64,000 nucleotides of DNA, from contig JANRIQ010000025.1 in assembly GCA_033764775.1 (NCBI GenBank), positions 62,001-126,000 of the forward strand, read 5' to 3'. The DNA is from JAWXCE01 sp033764775 (GTDB lineage Bacteria; Pseudomonadota; Alphaproteobacteria; Rhizobiales; Rhodomicrobiaceae). How positions within the stretch are numbered: position 1 is the stretch's first letter; each line of letters starts with the position of its first letter. The notes below the pieces were generated by a model. It saw nothing but the letters and a program-made list of their open reading frames with translations, did no database searches and was not told the DNA's origin. The position numbers and the translations under genes were made by a program. Shown piece after piece: positions 34,320 to 42,235 of this stretch.

Positions 34320-35165
34320 ATGCCTTCAACGATAAGGACCGTGCGACTGCCGGCCGGAGAAGACGTTCCTGTTCTGGGCCAGGGGACGTGGGGGATGGGC
34401 GAAAAATCCTTTCGCCGCGCTGACGAGGTGGCGGCGCTCAGACTGGGTCTCGATCTCCGAATGACGCTTATTGACACCGCTGAGATGTATGGCGACGGCG
34501 GCGCGGAGATCGTGGTCGCAGAGGCCATTTCCGGGCGGCGTAACGAGGTCTTCATCGTCAGCAAGGTCGTGCCGTCTCACGCGTCGCGCCTCGGCGTGTT
34601 GTCCGCGTGTGAGCAAAGCCTGCGGCGCCTGCGCACGGATCGGATCGACCTCTATCTGCTCCATTGGCGCGGCGGCACGCCGCTCGCGGAGACCGTCGCA
34701 GCCTTCGAGGCGCTCAAAGCGTCGGGGAAAATACGCCATTGGGGCGTCAGCAATTTCGACGCCGCCGATATGGCCGAACTCGCCGGCGTCGCGAACGGAA
34801 AGAACGTGCAGACCGACCAGGTGCTTTACAATCTGACGAGACGCGGCGTCGAATACGACCTACTGCCCTGGTGTCGCGAACGTCGGATCCCGGTGATGGC
34901 CTATTCACCTGTAGAACAGGGCGTTTTGGCGGAAGACGAACGCCTCGCGAAAGTCGCCAATCGGCATGGCTTAAGCCGGTCGCAGGTCGCGCTTGCCTGG
35001 GTCCTGCGCCAAGACGGCGTCATTGCTATCCCCAAAGCGAGTTCACCTGATCATGTCCGGGAAAATCGGGCCGCGCATGACTTGCGCCTTGTTTCCGAGG
35101 ATTTGTATGAACTCGACCGCGCCTTTCCACCGCCAAAGGCGAAGCGACCACTAGAGATGTTATAA
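34320..35165 (+). CDS. Aldo/keto reductase
   Basis: A 281-residue TIM-barrel NADPH-dependent reductase. The catalytic tetrad is visible as D52, Y57, K82 and H115 (I-D-T-A-E-M-Y-G, V-S-K-V, L-L-H-W). I-P-K-A-S-S is the NADPH-binding signature near the C-terminus. It likely reduces reactive aldehydes. The ATG at 34320 lies 7 bases after AAGGAG. Convergent with the monooxygenase-like gene. Confidence 0.9.
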   Translation: MPSTIRTVRLPAGEDVPVLGQGTWGMGEKSFRRADEVAALRLGLDLRMTLIDTAEMYGDGGAEIVVAEAISGRRNEVFIVSKVVPSHASRLGVLSACEQSLRRLRTDRIDLYLLHWRGGTPLAETVAAFEALKASGKIRHWGVSNFDAADMAELAGVANGKNVQTDQVLYNLTRRGVEYDLLPWCRERRIPVMAYSPVEQGVLAEDERLAKVANRHGLSRSQVALAWVLRQDGVIAIPKASSPDHVRENRAAHDLRLVSEDLYELDRAFPPPKAKRPLEML

Positions 35166-35178
35166 GATTTGGCGGCGG

Positions 35179-35478
35179 TTACGGCAGCTTGGCGGCGATC
35201 ACATCGATCTTTTCGATCTGAGGCGGCACACGAAAAAGCTCTTCCGCGCGCGTCCTCAAGGCATCAGCAACCTTCCCCATGAGATGGGCGTCACGGCCGG
35301 CATCGTCGGGGAACGCATCGAAGATGCCGTATGTCATCGGCCCCATCTTGGTCGCGAACCAGACTTTCGTCGCCGGTTCCGCCTCTACCAGCGGCAGGGC
35401 GCCACAGAGAAATTCTTCGACCTTGGCTTCGAGACCCGGCTTGGCTTCCAGCCGGACATAAAGCGCTTTCGTGACCAT
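35179..35478 (-). CDS. Antibiotic biosynthesis monooxygenase-fold (ABM) protein
   Basis: A 99-residue ferredoxin-like-fold protein with the typical N-terminal pattern (A-L-Y-V-R-L-E-A-K-P-G, V-E-E-F-L) and Y-G-I-F-D-A-F-P-D-D-A-G. Members include quinol monooxygenases and proteins of unknown role. It lies 33 bases after the antiporter gene in the same direction, suggesting co-transcription. Confidence 0.75.
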   Translation of the reverse strand: MVTKALYVRLEAKPGLEAKVEEFLCGALPLVEAEPATKVWFATKMGPMTYGIFDAFPDDAGRDAHLMGKVADALRTRAEELFRVPPQIEKIDVIAAKLP

Positions 35479-35511
35479 TATGATTTCCTTTCCAGGAGTT
35501 AAAGTTCATTC

Positions 35512-37197
35512 TCAACTCTGGATGAGCTTTGATCTGACCGTGCTCACGATAAGAGCTGCTTCATCCTCAGTTTTTCCGCAGAGAATCAAAGCCCGATCGG
35601 CAAGGCTCAGACCGGCGGCGAGATTTTCCGGGAAAACGACGGTGGCGGCGAACTGCGAGAAACGCGCCATTTCAAGGTCGTCTGCGGTCGACACAAGAGA
35701 TGCCGGCGCAGGGTCGAGGCTGTTAATTTCATGCAAGCTCCGCTCCACCGCTTTATGATGATCGAATGTGAGGATCACGAGCTGCGCTCGGTCTAGCCCG
35801 GCTGCCTCAAGAATGCGGTGATGTGTTGCGTCGCCGAACACGACCTCATGACCCTGCCGATGCGCGGCCTGAAAGCGCGTCAGATCCGACTCGATAGCGA
35901 TGTAAGGAATGCGTGCCGTTTCCAGTACGCTCGCCACCAGGCGGCCGACCCGGCCGCAGCCACACAGGATGACATGGTCTTGGAGCCTGCCGCTCTGCTC
36001 GCGAATGGATTCTTCAGTGGCCCCAATCCGGGGGTTGCGATGGCCGAAAGGCCGTGCCGCCCAATGGTTGCGCTGTATAAGGAGCGGCGCGAGGCTCATC
36101 GTAATGACAAGTGCAATCAGCGCCGGCTGGCCAAGTTCCGGAGGTACGAGCCCCGACTGCAGCGCCAGCGTGATGAGGAGCAAGCCGAATTCGCCGCCAT
36201 GCGCAAGAATGAAAGCCGATCTTGCCGACGCTTCCCGGCCCGCCCCGGCGAGCAGGCCGGTCACGAACACCAAAACAGCCTTAAGCGGAAAGAACACGAG
36301 CATCCACAGGATGATCGCTCCGGGGTAGTTCGCGATGGCCGACAGATCGATACTCATGCCGACGCTGACGAAGAACAGGCCGACCAGGACGTCGCGGAAC
36401 GGCCTGATGTCGTCCTCGACGCGATGACGGAATTCGCTTTCGCCGATGACCATACCTGCGACGAAAGCACCGATCGCAGGGGCGAGGCCTGCAAGATGGA
36501 CGACGTAGGCCGTGCCGAGCGCGGTCATCAGGACGCAAAGCAGGAAGAGGTCGGGAGAGCGGGTCTTCAGAACCCTTGAAAACATCGCTTGGATCACTGG
36601 CCGCGCGATGACGGCTGCAGCGGCAAGCGCCACGGTCGCCACCGCAATCTGTTGCAGAATTGCTATTGGATCCGGCGCTCCTTGACGCGACCAGGCGTCA
36701 GCCAGAATAAGCAGTGGCAACGTCGCCAGATCCTGGAAAAGCAGGATTCCAAGCGCGAGCCGCCCGTGCCGGCTGGTGATTTCTCCCTGTTCGGCGAGTT
36801 GCTTGAGCGTAACCGCTGTCGAGGACATGGCGATCGCACCGCCCATGATAATGGCCGGCTGGATCGGCACGCCTGTCCACACAAGTCCGGCGGCTGCGAC
36901 AGCCAAGGTCAAAGAGACCTGCAGGCCGCCTGCGACCAACACATCCCACCGCGCACGGAGAATAGCTGGAATTGAGAATTCGAGGCCGACCATAAACATC
37001 AGGAAGATCAGGCCGAGTTCCGCCAGAAACCGGGTATCTTCAGCGGATTCGAGCAGATGGAGACCATGCGGCCCGAGCGCTAAGCCGACGATGATGTAAC
37101 CCGCGACGGCGGGCATTCTTAGTTCGGTCAGGATGCCTACCGCTAAGCCGGACGCCGCGACAAGGATCAGCGTCTGAGCCAGCAAGACATCGTTCAT
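35512..37197 (-). CDS. KefB-like monovalent cation:proton antiporter with RCK domain
   Basis: A 561-residue CPA2 transporter. About 12 membrane helices occupy residues 5-380, including G-L-E-F and S-S-T-A-V-T-L-K-Q-L and L-F-Q-D-L-A-T-L-P. The C-terminal part has a TrkA-N/RCK domain (H-V-I-L-C-G-C-G-R-V-G, then E-S-D and G-D-A-T). Such proteins export K+ in exchange for H+ under electrophile or oxidative stress. Its start overlaps a small gene by 4 bases. Confidence 0.88.
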   Translation of the reverse strand: MNDVLLAQTLILVAASGLAVGILTELRMPAVAGYIIVGLALGPHGLHLLESAEDTRFLAELGLIFLMFMVGLEFSIPAILRARWDVLVAGGLQVSLTLAVAAAGLVWTGVPIQPAIIMGGAIAMSSTAVTLKQLAEQGEITSRHGRLALGILLFQDLATLPLLILADAWSRQGAPDPIAILQQIAVATVALAAAAVIARPVIQAMFSRVLKTRSPDLFLLCVLMTALGTAYVVHLAGLAPAIGAFVAGMVIGESEFRHRVEDDIRPFRDVLVGLFFVSVGMSIDLSAIANYPGAIILWMLVFFPLKAVLVFVTGLLAGAGREASARSAFILAHGGEFGLLLITLALQSGLVPPELGQPALIALVITMSLAPLLIQRNHWAARPFGHRNPRIGATEESIREQSGRLQDHVILCGCGRVGRLVASVLETARIPYIAIESDLTRFQAAHRQGHEVVFGDATHHRILEAAGLDRAQLVILTFDHHKAVERSLHEINSLDPAPASLVSTADDLEMARFSQFAATVVFPENLAAGLSLADRALILCGKTEDEAALIVSTVRSKLIQS

Positions 37198-37460
37198 TTG
37201 CGACCGTCAGGTGCTGCGATCGACGCGGTTGGGCATGTGGGAACAGGCGCAGCCCCCTGTTCGGGGCAATCACCGACCTTCGAAGCGTGGGAGCGCGCAT
37301 CGCCCTTCCGGCAAGCATACTCAGATGTGTCGCCGCTGCCGGGACGCAGGGAAATCCATGAAGGCGGATCGCTCGCGGGAAATGACTCGAGGCTGGCCCG
37401 TTCGACTTCATCGGGAGCGACTGTATCCGTCAGTTGAGTTTTCTGACCACGCTTGCACAA
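37194..37460 (-). CDS. Small hypothetical protein with S-F-P-A-S-D-P-P-S-W motif
   Basis: An 88-residue polar protein, probably disordered, with E-S-F-P-A-S-D-P-P-S-W in the first half, a motif I recall from short alphaproteobacterial proteins near stress genes. It overlaps the antiporter start by 4 bases. Start position is uncertain. Function unknown. Confidence 0.5.
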   Translation of the reverse strand: MCKRGQKTQLTDTVAPDEVERASLESFPASDPPSWISLRPGSGDTSEYACRKGDARSHASKVGDCPEQGAAPVPTCPTASIAAPDGRK

Positions 37461-37486
37461 GTCATAAAGCTCCTCTGTCTAAGCAT

Positions 37487-37519
37487 ATCAGCCGAACTGG
37501 AAAGCCCGGCTGATTTTTT
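37487..37519 (+). terminator. Terminator-shaped hairpin on the + strand
   Basis: ATCAGCCG (37487-37494) pairs with CGGCTGAT (37507-37514) and is followed by TTTTTT on +. Both flanking genes are on -, so its T run faces the wrong way for them. It may stop antisense or read-through transcription. Confidence 0.4.
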
Positions 37520-37529
37520 CTGCAATTGA

Positions 37530-38183
37530 TCACGGAGAGACTGTGATCCGGTTCTCAACCTTGGTGACGCCCGGCGCTCGCCAGGCCGCGCGTTCCGCCT
37601 CCTGCCGCTCGGCCCACGAACGGACTGTGCCAGTGAGCGTCACTTCGCTGCCGTTGGCGATCACAGTCACGCGGTTGGCATCGACTTCCGCCATCCGCTT
37701 CAAGGCCTCCTCGATCTTGGACTTGATCTCCGATGGCGCAACGCGCGGCTTCAGCGTTATAAGGTTGGTGACGCCCTTAACGCTTCTGAGCTTGCGCACC
37801 GCAGCTTCGGCCCGATTGCGCTGGTACTCCCATTCGGCGCCGCCCTCGAGGGTGACCCAGCCGTTTTTCACGACGACTTTGATGTTTTCATGGGAGTAAG
37901 GAAGCTCGTACCTGATCGCCTCGACGGCGGCGCGGGCGATCTCGGGATCGGTCTTGTCGTGAATCGCGGGTAGCCGCACCTCGATATCATTGGCGACGCC
38001 GAGCACGCCTTTGACCCGTTTTGCCGCCTTCTCCGCCTCATATTTCTCGCTGTAGCTGTGCGTAAAGCCGCTCAAAGTGACGACCCCATTTTTCACTGCT
38101 ACTCCAATGTCGGTAGCATCGATATCCGGATCCCATTTTAGTTCACTTTCTACATCACGTTTGATGTCGCTATCTGTTCTCAT
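37530..38183 (-). CDS. Triple BON-domain protein (OsmY-like)
   Basis: A 217-residue protein of three BON domains (about residues 3-70, 77-145 and 148-216), each with a V-x-x-G-x-V-x-L-x-G core. It has no evident signal peptide, unlike exported OsmY. BON domains bind membranes or phospholipids; such proteins accumulate under osmotic and other stress. An FNR-like box lies 98 bases upstream. Confidence 0.85.
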   Translation of the reverse strand: MRTDSDIKRDVESELKWDPDIDATDIGVAVKNGVVTLSGFTHSYSEKYEAEKAAKRVKGVLGVANDIEVRLPAIHDKTDPEIARAAVEAIRYELPYSHENIKVVVKNGWVTLEGGAEWEYQRNRAEAAVRKLRSVKGVTNLITLKPRVAPSEIKSKIEEALKRMAEVDANRVTVIANGSEVTLTGTVRSWAERQEAERAAWRAPGVTKVENRITVSP

Positions 38184-38251
38184 GACGCAATCTCCACACT
38201 GATTGATGAGCCTCTTCTAGATATTGGCGGTCGTACCTGCGCAATATTGCG

Positions 38252-38294
38252 AAACTAGCTCATGTGTGCGGGCCAAGGCCTTGACAGCCGTCAG
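38252..38294 (-). promoter_or_regulatory. FNR-like box and -10 element for the BON-domain gene
   Basis: TTGACAGCCGTCAG lies at 38281-38294. A - strand TAGTTT (38257-38252) is centred 33 bases downstream. Confidence 0.6.
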
Positions 38295-38325
38295 TTTTCG
38301 TCGGGGAGCGGCGCATTGTCGGAAA

Positions 38326-38361
38326 CGAAAAAAGTCCACAACCGGGCGGCGGTTGTGGACT
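38326..38361 (-). terminator. Intrinsic terminator of the Hsp20 operon
   Basis: An 11-bp perfect stem, AGTCCACAACC with GGTTGTGGACT around a 7-base loop, is followed on the - strand by TTTTTTCG. It lies 26 bases after the last Hsp20 gene. Confidence 0.9.
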
Positions 38362-38386
38362 AGGAGGCAGGCTCTGGGAGGAAGGC

Positions 38387-38890
38387 TTAACCTGCTTGTA
38401 TAGGAATGCGCTTTGTATTGGCCTGTAGTTCCGCGGACTTGGGAATTGTTATCGTCAGCACGCCGTTCCGGAAGGTGGCCTTGGCCGCGTTCGGGTCGAT
38501 GCCGTCGGGAAGGGGTACAGTCCGCTCCATCGCGCCATAGATCCGCTCTCTCACAAGGACGCCGTTTTTCTCCGCTTCACGGTCGGACTTCTTCTCGCCG
38601 CGGATAGTTAGCAGGCCGTTGCTGATCGACACATCTACATCCGCGTCGTTCATGCCCGGCAGCTCTGCCGTGACCGTGATTTCCTTGTCATTGTCGTCGA
38701 CATCTACGCGCACAGCGCCGGTTTGTTGCAGCCGATCAAGCATAGCAAACGGGTATGGCACCATGCGCCAGAAATTGTCGAATGCGCGGTCGACATCCAG
38801 TTGCAGTGCGCGCACCGGGTCCACAGGCGCGGTTCGGTCGATAACGTCGCGCCCGGAGCCGCGCCATAGAGCGAGATCTGTGATTTTCAC
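38387..38890 (-). CDS. Small heat-shock protein Hsp20 (third gene of the operon)
   Basis: A 167-residue alpha-crystallin-type chaperone that holds unfolding proteins. The core has V-T-A-E-L-P-G-M-N-D-A-D-V-D-V, L-T-I-R-G-E-K and the end signature F-R-N-G-V-L-T-I-T-I-P-K. The C-terminal I-P-I-Q serves as an I-x-I-like anchor. The start is GTG at 38890, preceded by GGGAGGA. It is the most classical of the three tandem Hsp20 genes. Confidence 0.9.
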   Translation of the reverse strand: MKITDLALWRGSGRDVIDRTAPVDPVRALQLDVDRAFDNFWRMVPYPFAMLDRLQQTGAVRVDVDDNDKEITVTAELPGMNDADVDVSISNGLLTIRGEKKSDREAEKNGVLVRERIYGAMERTVPLPDGIDPNAAKATFRNGVLTITIPKSAELQANTKRIPIQAG

Positions 38891-38903
38891 CGAGATTCCT
38901 CCC

Positions 38904-39287
38904 TCACGCGGCTTTAACGCTGATCTTGGCGGCTGGCGACGGCGCCGCTTTCGGCAAAATGAGCCGCAGCACGCCGTCTTTGAACACGGCCTCGATCTTG
39001 GCCGTGTCGATCGGCTCCGAGACCGTAAACCTGCGTTCATAGTTGCCGTCGCGGTACTCCGCGTGAACCAACGCGTAGCCTTGAGGCTCGGAGGACGCCG
39101 ATCGCGCCGAGATGCGCAGGACACGATTGTCCAGAGTCACCTCGAGACTGTCGGGATCAGCGCCCGGCATGTCGAGCACCATCTGGACGCCGGCCGTAGT
39201 CTCGATAATGTCGCAAGGCGGAGTGAAGACGGGCTCGGTCCGCGTGGCTTCGGTGGGCACGGTTTCGTCGGTTTGGATTTCGGTCAT
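38904..39287 (-). CDS. Small heat-shock protein Hsp20 (second gene)
   Basis: A 127-residue alpha-crystallin domain protein with V-L-D-M-P-G-A-D-P-D-S-L, Y-E-R-R-F-T-V-S and F-K-D-G-V-L-R-L-I-L-P-K-A. The ATG at 39287 follows AGGAGA. It is shorter than its neighbours and lacks a distinct N-terminal arm, so it may co-assemble with them. Confidence 0.88.
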   Translation of the reverse strand: MTEIQTDETVPTEATRTEPVFTPPCDIIETTAGVQMVLDMPGADPDSLEVTLDNRVLRISARSASSEPQGYALVHAEYRDGNYERRFTVSEPIDTAKIEAVFKDGVLRLILPKAAPSPAAKISVKAA

Positions 39288-39300
39288 GGCGGCATTCTCC

Positions 39301-39741
39301 TCAGGAGCGGCTGACGGTGATCTTGTGCGGCTTATCGGCCTCCGGCCTTGGCAGATCGAGCCGGAGCACGCCGTTCCGGAACTTCGCCGTGGCATGGTCG
39401 CCGTCGACGCGGAACGGCAGGATGAGGTTGCGGACGAAGGCGCCGGTTACGCGTTCCTGGCGGTGGATGACTGAGTCTTCCGCAAGCGGCTCAGCGGGGC
39501 GGCTACCGCGCAGCGTAACCGTGTTCTGGTGGACGGCGATATCGAGGTCCTCTGGCGCGACGCCAGGGATCTCTGCCGTGACCACAGCTCCGTCGGGCCC
39601 GGTCCAAATATTCATCAAAGGGAATTCGGGGAGCGCTGCGAGCCGCAAATTGTCGAACAGCCGGCCCATATCCCTTTGTGCAAAGCGCATCTGTCGCATC
39701 GGATCGAACCAACGCCCCGTGTTCTCAACTCTGTGCAACAT
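39301..39741 (-). CDS. Small heat-shock protein Hsp20 (first gene)
   Basis: A 146-residue alpha-crystallin domain protein with A-E-I-P-G-V-A-P-E-D-L-D-I, V-T-L-R-G and F-R-N-G-V-L-R-L-D-L-P-R. It leads the three-gene Hsp20 operon (gaps of 13 bases). The upstream region is shared with the divergent cbpA-like gene. The visible FNR-like box has a good -10 only toward cbpA, so the Hsp20 promoter is unclear. Confidence 0.88.
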   Translation of the reverse strand: MLHRVENTGRWFDPMRQMRFAQRDMGRLFDNLRLAALPEFPLMNIWTGPDGAVVTAEIPGVAPEDLDIAVHQNTVTLRGSRPAEPLAEDSVIHRQERVTGAFVRNLILPFRVDGDHATAKFRNGVLRLDLPRPEADKPHKITVSRS

Positions 39742-39813
39742 GCCGTTCTCCCTTTTGACTTCGGATCAAGCATCGATTTCGACCCAGAGTGCATCCGTTA
39801 CTCGCGGGCGACA

Positions 39814-39855
39814 TTGACGACCGTCAGTTTCGATCGGGGGAAATTCGGCTAATTG
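39814..39855 (+). promoter_or_regulatory. FNR-like box and -10 element for the cbpA-cbpM operon
   Basis: TTGACGACCGTCAG lies at 39814-39827. TAATTG (39850-39855) is centred exactly 32 bases downstream on +. The divergent Hsp20 operon starts 73 bases to the left and may also be affected. Confidence 0.6.
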
Positions 39856-39932
39856 TTTTCGAGATCCCGACGCAAGCCACCAGCAGCCTTCCTCTCGCCG
39901 AGGGAACGTACGCGAAGGATAGGTCCGCAAAC

Positions 39933-40841
39933 ATGCCGGCAAGCAGCGGCGATCCCTACGAAGTTCTTGGCGTCAAGCGCGACGCCTCGCAGGGCGACAT
40001 CCAGGCGGCCTATCGCCGTCGCGCAAAAAAGCTTCATCCCGATCTCAATCCCGGCAACAAGCAAGCCGAACAGGACTTTAAAGATTTGTCTGCGGCCTAC
40101 GAGATTCTGCGCGATGAGGAAAAACGCGGACGTTTTGATCGCGGGGAGATTGATGCCAAAGGCGCCGAGCGCGCCGACCGCCGGTATTACCGCGACTTCG
40201 CTGACGCAGGCTCCAGCGGCGGAGCTTATGAGAGCGGCGCTGGTTTTGCGGATTTCGGCGGTGACGACATCTTTGCCGAGTTCTTTTCGCGTCGCGACTA
40301 TCGCAAGCGTGGCGCCGATGTTCGCTACTCCATGGAAATCAGCTTTCTTGAAGCGGTGAATGGCGGCCCGCGCCAGGTGACGCTATCTGACGGCCAGACG
40401 GTGGAAATCCGCATTCCGCCTGGCGCACACGACGGACAAACTCTCAGGCTGCGCGGGAAAGGGGGCGCCGGCCAGGGTGGCGCGGAGAAAGGTGACATCC
40501 TGATCGAGCTGCGTGTGCTTCCTCATCCTTTCTACCGGCGCGAGGGGGACGACATCCGCATGGACCTCCCCATTTCGCTCGCCGAGGCCGTGCTCGGCAG
40601 CAAGGTAAGGGCGCCGACGCCTGCCGGCCCGGTGATGCTTTCCGTGCCGCAGAATTCGTCGAGCGGCAGGACGCTGCGCATTAAGGGAAAAGGCGTGGCG
40701 CATAAAAATGGTACCCGCGGCGACGTCTACGCCCGGCTCATGATTATGCTTCCGGAAAAGCCAGATCCTGAACTGAAGGGGTTCGTCGCTGGCTGGTCAG
40801 CCGGCAAAAGTTATAACCCGCGGCAGGGCATGGGAGTATAG
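39933..40841 (+). CDS. cbpA: CbpA-like DnaJ family co-chaperone
   Basis: A 302-residue class II J-protein. The J domain occupies residues 6-72 with H-P-D at 35-37, a Gly/Phe-rich linker follows (about 85-120), and two C-terminal client-binding domains with I-P-P-G-A-H-D-G and V-P-Q-N-S-S-S-G. It lacks the DnaJ zinc finger, as in CbpA. A CbpM-like gene follows 2 bases after its stop, the CbpA-CbpM pairing seen in E. coli. Confidence 0.9.
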   Translation: MPASSGDPYEVLGVKRDASQGDIQAAYRRRAKKLHPDLNPGNKQAEQDFKDLSAAYEILRDEEKRGRFDRGEIDAKGAERADRRYYRDFADAGSSGGAYESGAGFADFGGDDIFAEFFSRRDYRKRGADVRYSMEISFLEAVNGGPRQVTLSDGQTVEIRIPPGAHDGQTLRLRGKGGAGQGGAEKGDILIELRVLPHPFYRREGDDIRMDLPISLAEAVLGSKVRAPTPAGPVMLSVPQNSSSGRTLRIKGKGVAHKNGTRGDVYARLMIMLPEKPDPELKGFVAGWSAGKSYNPRQGMGV

Positions 40842-40843
40842 CC

Positions 40844-41125
40844 ATGGACGATCGACAGTTTGCCCGAGAGCTTTGTATTGATATGAACCGGTTACACGTG
40901 TTCATCGCTCGGGGCTGGATATCACCTCTGATCCTGGACGGACGGCCGGTATTCGGGGATGTCGACCTTGCTCGCGCCGCCCTGATAGTCGACCTGAGAA
41001 ACGAAATGGGCATCAACGACGAAGGCATTGATGTGGTGCTGGATTTAATCGATCAACTCTATCGCCTGCGCTTCGCACTTGGATCTCTGATCGACGCGCT
41101 GGAGCGAGAGGGTCAAGGGGGATAG
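40844..41125 (+). CDS. cbpM: CbpM-like chaperone modulator
   Basis: A 93-residue MerR-like winged-helix protein (F-A-R-E-L-C-I-D-M-N-R-L-H-V-F-I-A-R-G-W-I start, helical L-I-D-Q-L-Y end). In E. coli CbpM binds the J domain of CbpA and inhibits it. The match is by pattern and the tight operon position. It has no visible metal- or ligand-binding tail. Confidence 0.8.
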   Translation: MDDRQFARELCIDMNRLHVFIARGWISPLILDGRPVFGDVDLARAALIVDLRNEMGINDEGIDVVLDLIDQLYRLRFALGSLIDALEREGQGG

Positions 41126-41485
41126 GGGCCGCACCCGTGACAAACGGGCAAAGGCCGAGGCCGACCTGAAGGAACCGCGCCTGCCGCGTTGAACATTACC
41201 AAGTGTGGGCGCATGAAGAGCTCTCCTTAACATTCCGCATCTACTTTGCGGGCGGGCCACAGTGTCACCGACCGGCGGCTTGGAGACGGTTTCCGGTTCA
41301 ATCGGTTTCGGATCAGGCTGTCCGTCACTCGCATCAGGCATGGCGTTGACCGCCGCTGTCGTGGACTTACTCGAAATCGGCGTCGACGACATCCTCATCG
41401 GAAGTAGCGCCTGCCGTTTCCCCGCCGCCGGAGGTGGGAACGCTAGAAGCATCATCGGCCTTGACACTTATACTCGACGTCACCC
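41126..41485. other. Convergent intergenic region, cbpM / grpE
   Basis: About 360 bases lie between two converging genes. Open frames exist on both strands but the predicted proteins are Pro/Ser-rich and unlike anything I know. I see no terminator-like hairpin with a T run. Confidence 0.4.
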
Positions 41486-42235
41486 TTAAGGACGCCGGTC
41501 CGAATCGCTGCGCCGAGACGCGCGGGAGTTGTCTGATGCTGCTGAACCCACTCCGGAGCCGCTCTTGGCGACGCTCACCATTGCCGGGCGTAAGAGACGG
41601 TCGTGGTAAAGATAGCCCGGCTGAAGCACCTGAGCCACGGCTCCCGACGGCAAATCGTTGCGCTCCACTTCCGAAACCACCTCGTGGTGGTTGGGATTAA
41701 AGGGTTCGCCAAGGGGATCAAGGCGTCTGATACCATGCTTTTGCAACGCGGAGAGAAGAACACGTTCGGTCGCCTTCACACCTTGAAAAAGCCGCTTAAG
41801 CGGTTCGCTCGCACCCTCGTCGTTCGCCACTGAACTGAGAGCGAGGTGGAGATTATCGAGCGTCGGGAGAAGGTCCGCGGCAAAAGCGGATGCAGCAAAT
41901 TTTACTGCGGTCTGGGCCTCCCGCTCCGTGCGTTTACGGCTGTTTTCCTGATCCGCAATTGCACGCTTTAGCCGATCTTCAAGATCCGCTTTGGCGCCCT
42001 CTAGTTGAGCGATCTTCTCCTCAGCCACCTTGGAAGCGCGCGTGTTATGCTCGATTGAGGACGAAGATCCGTCATTGCTTTCGTGTTTGGTTTGGTGCGA
42101 AGCGTGTTCAATGGGCTCCGGCGTCAATGTTTTTTTGTCGCGTGCACAAGAGGCATCCTCAACCGGTTCCCCTGCATGTGACAAATCATTCGGTTCGGGC
42201 TGGCCATGGGTTTTATCTGTGCTGTTGCCGGCCAC
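41486..42235 (-). CDS. grpE: GrpE nucleotide exchange factor (accessory copy)
   Basis: A 249-residue GrpE. A polar, acidic N-terminal extension of about 75 residues precedes the long coiled-coil helix (L-E-G-A-K-A-D-L-E-D-R-L-K-R-A) and the beta-wing (F-N-P-N-H-H-E-V-V, G-Y-L-Y-H-D-R-L-L-R-P-A). It releases ADP from DnaK. The start is GTG at 42235, inside the end of dnaK, with AGGAGG six bases upstream, so the two genes are coupled. Confidence 0.85.
   Translation of the reverse strand: MAGNSTDKTHGQPEPNDLSHAGEPVEDASCARDKKTLTPEPIEHASHQTKHESNDGSSSSIEHNTRASKVAEEKIAQLEGAKADLEDRLKRAIADQENSRKRTEREAQTAVKFAASAFAADLLPTLDNLHLALSSVANDEGASEPLKRLFQGVKATERVLLSALQKHGIRRLDPLGEPFNPNHHEVVSEVERNDLPSGAVAQVLQPGYLYHDRLLRPAMVSVAKSGSGVGSAASDNSRASRRSDSDRRP

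Noticed and set aside
39755..39769. TTGAC-TTCGG-ATCAA upstream of the Hsp20 operon
   Set aside because: Spacer is 5 bases instead of 4, so it breaks the two-fold symmetry of the other boxes; might still matter for Hsp20 but is not counted.
41045..41467. - strand frame between cbpM and grpE
   Set aside because: Pro/Ser-rich without motifs and overlapping cbpM; no support as a gene.
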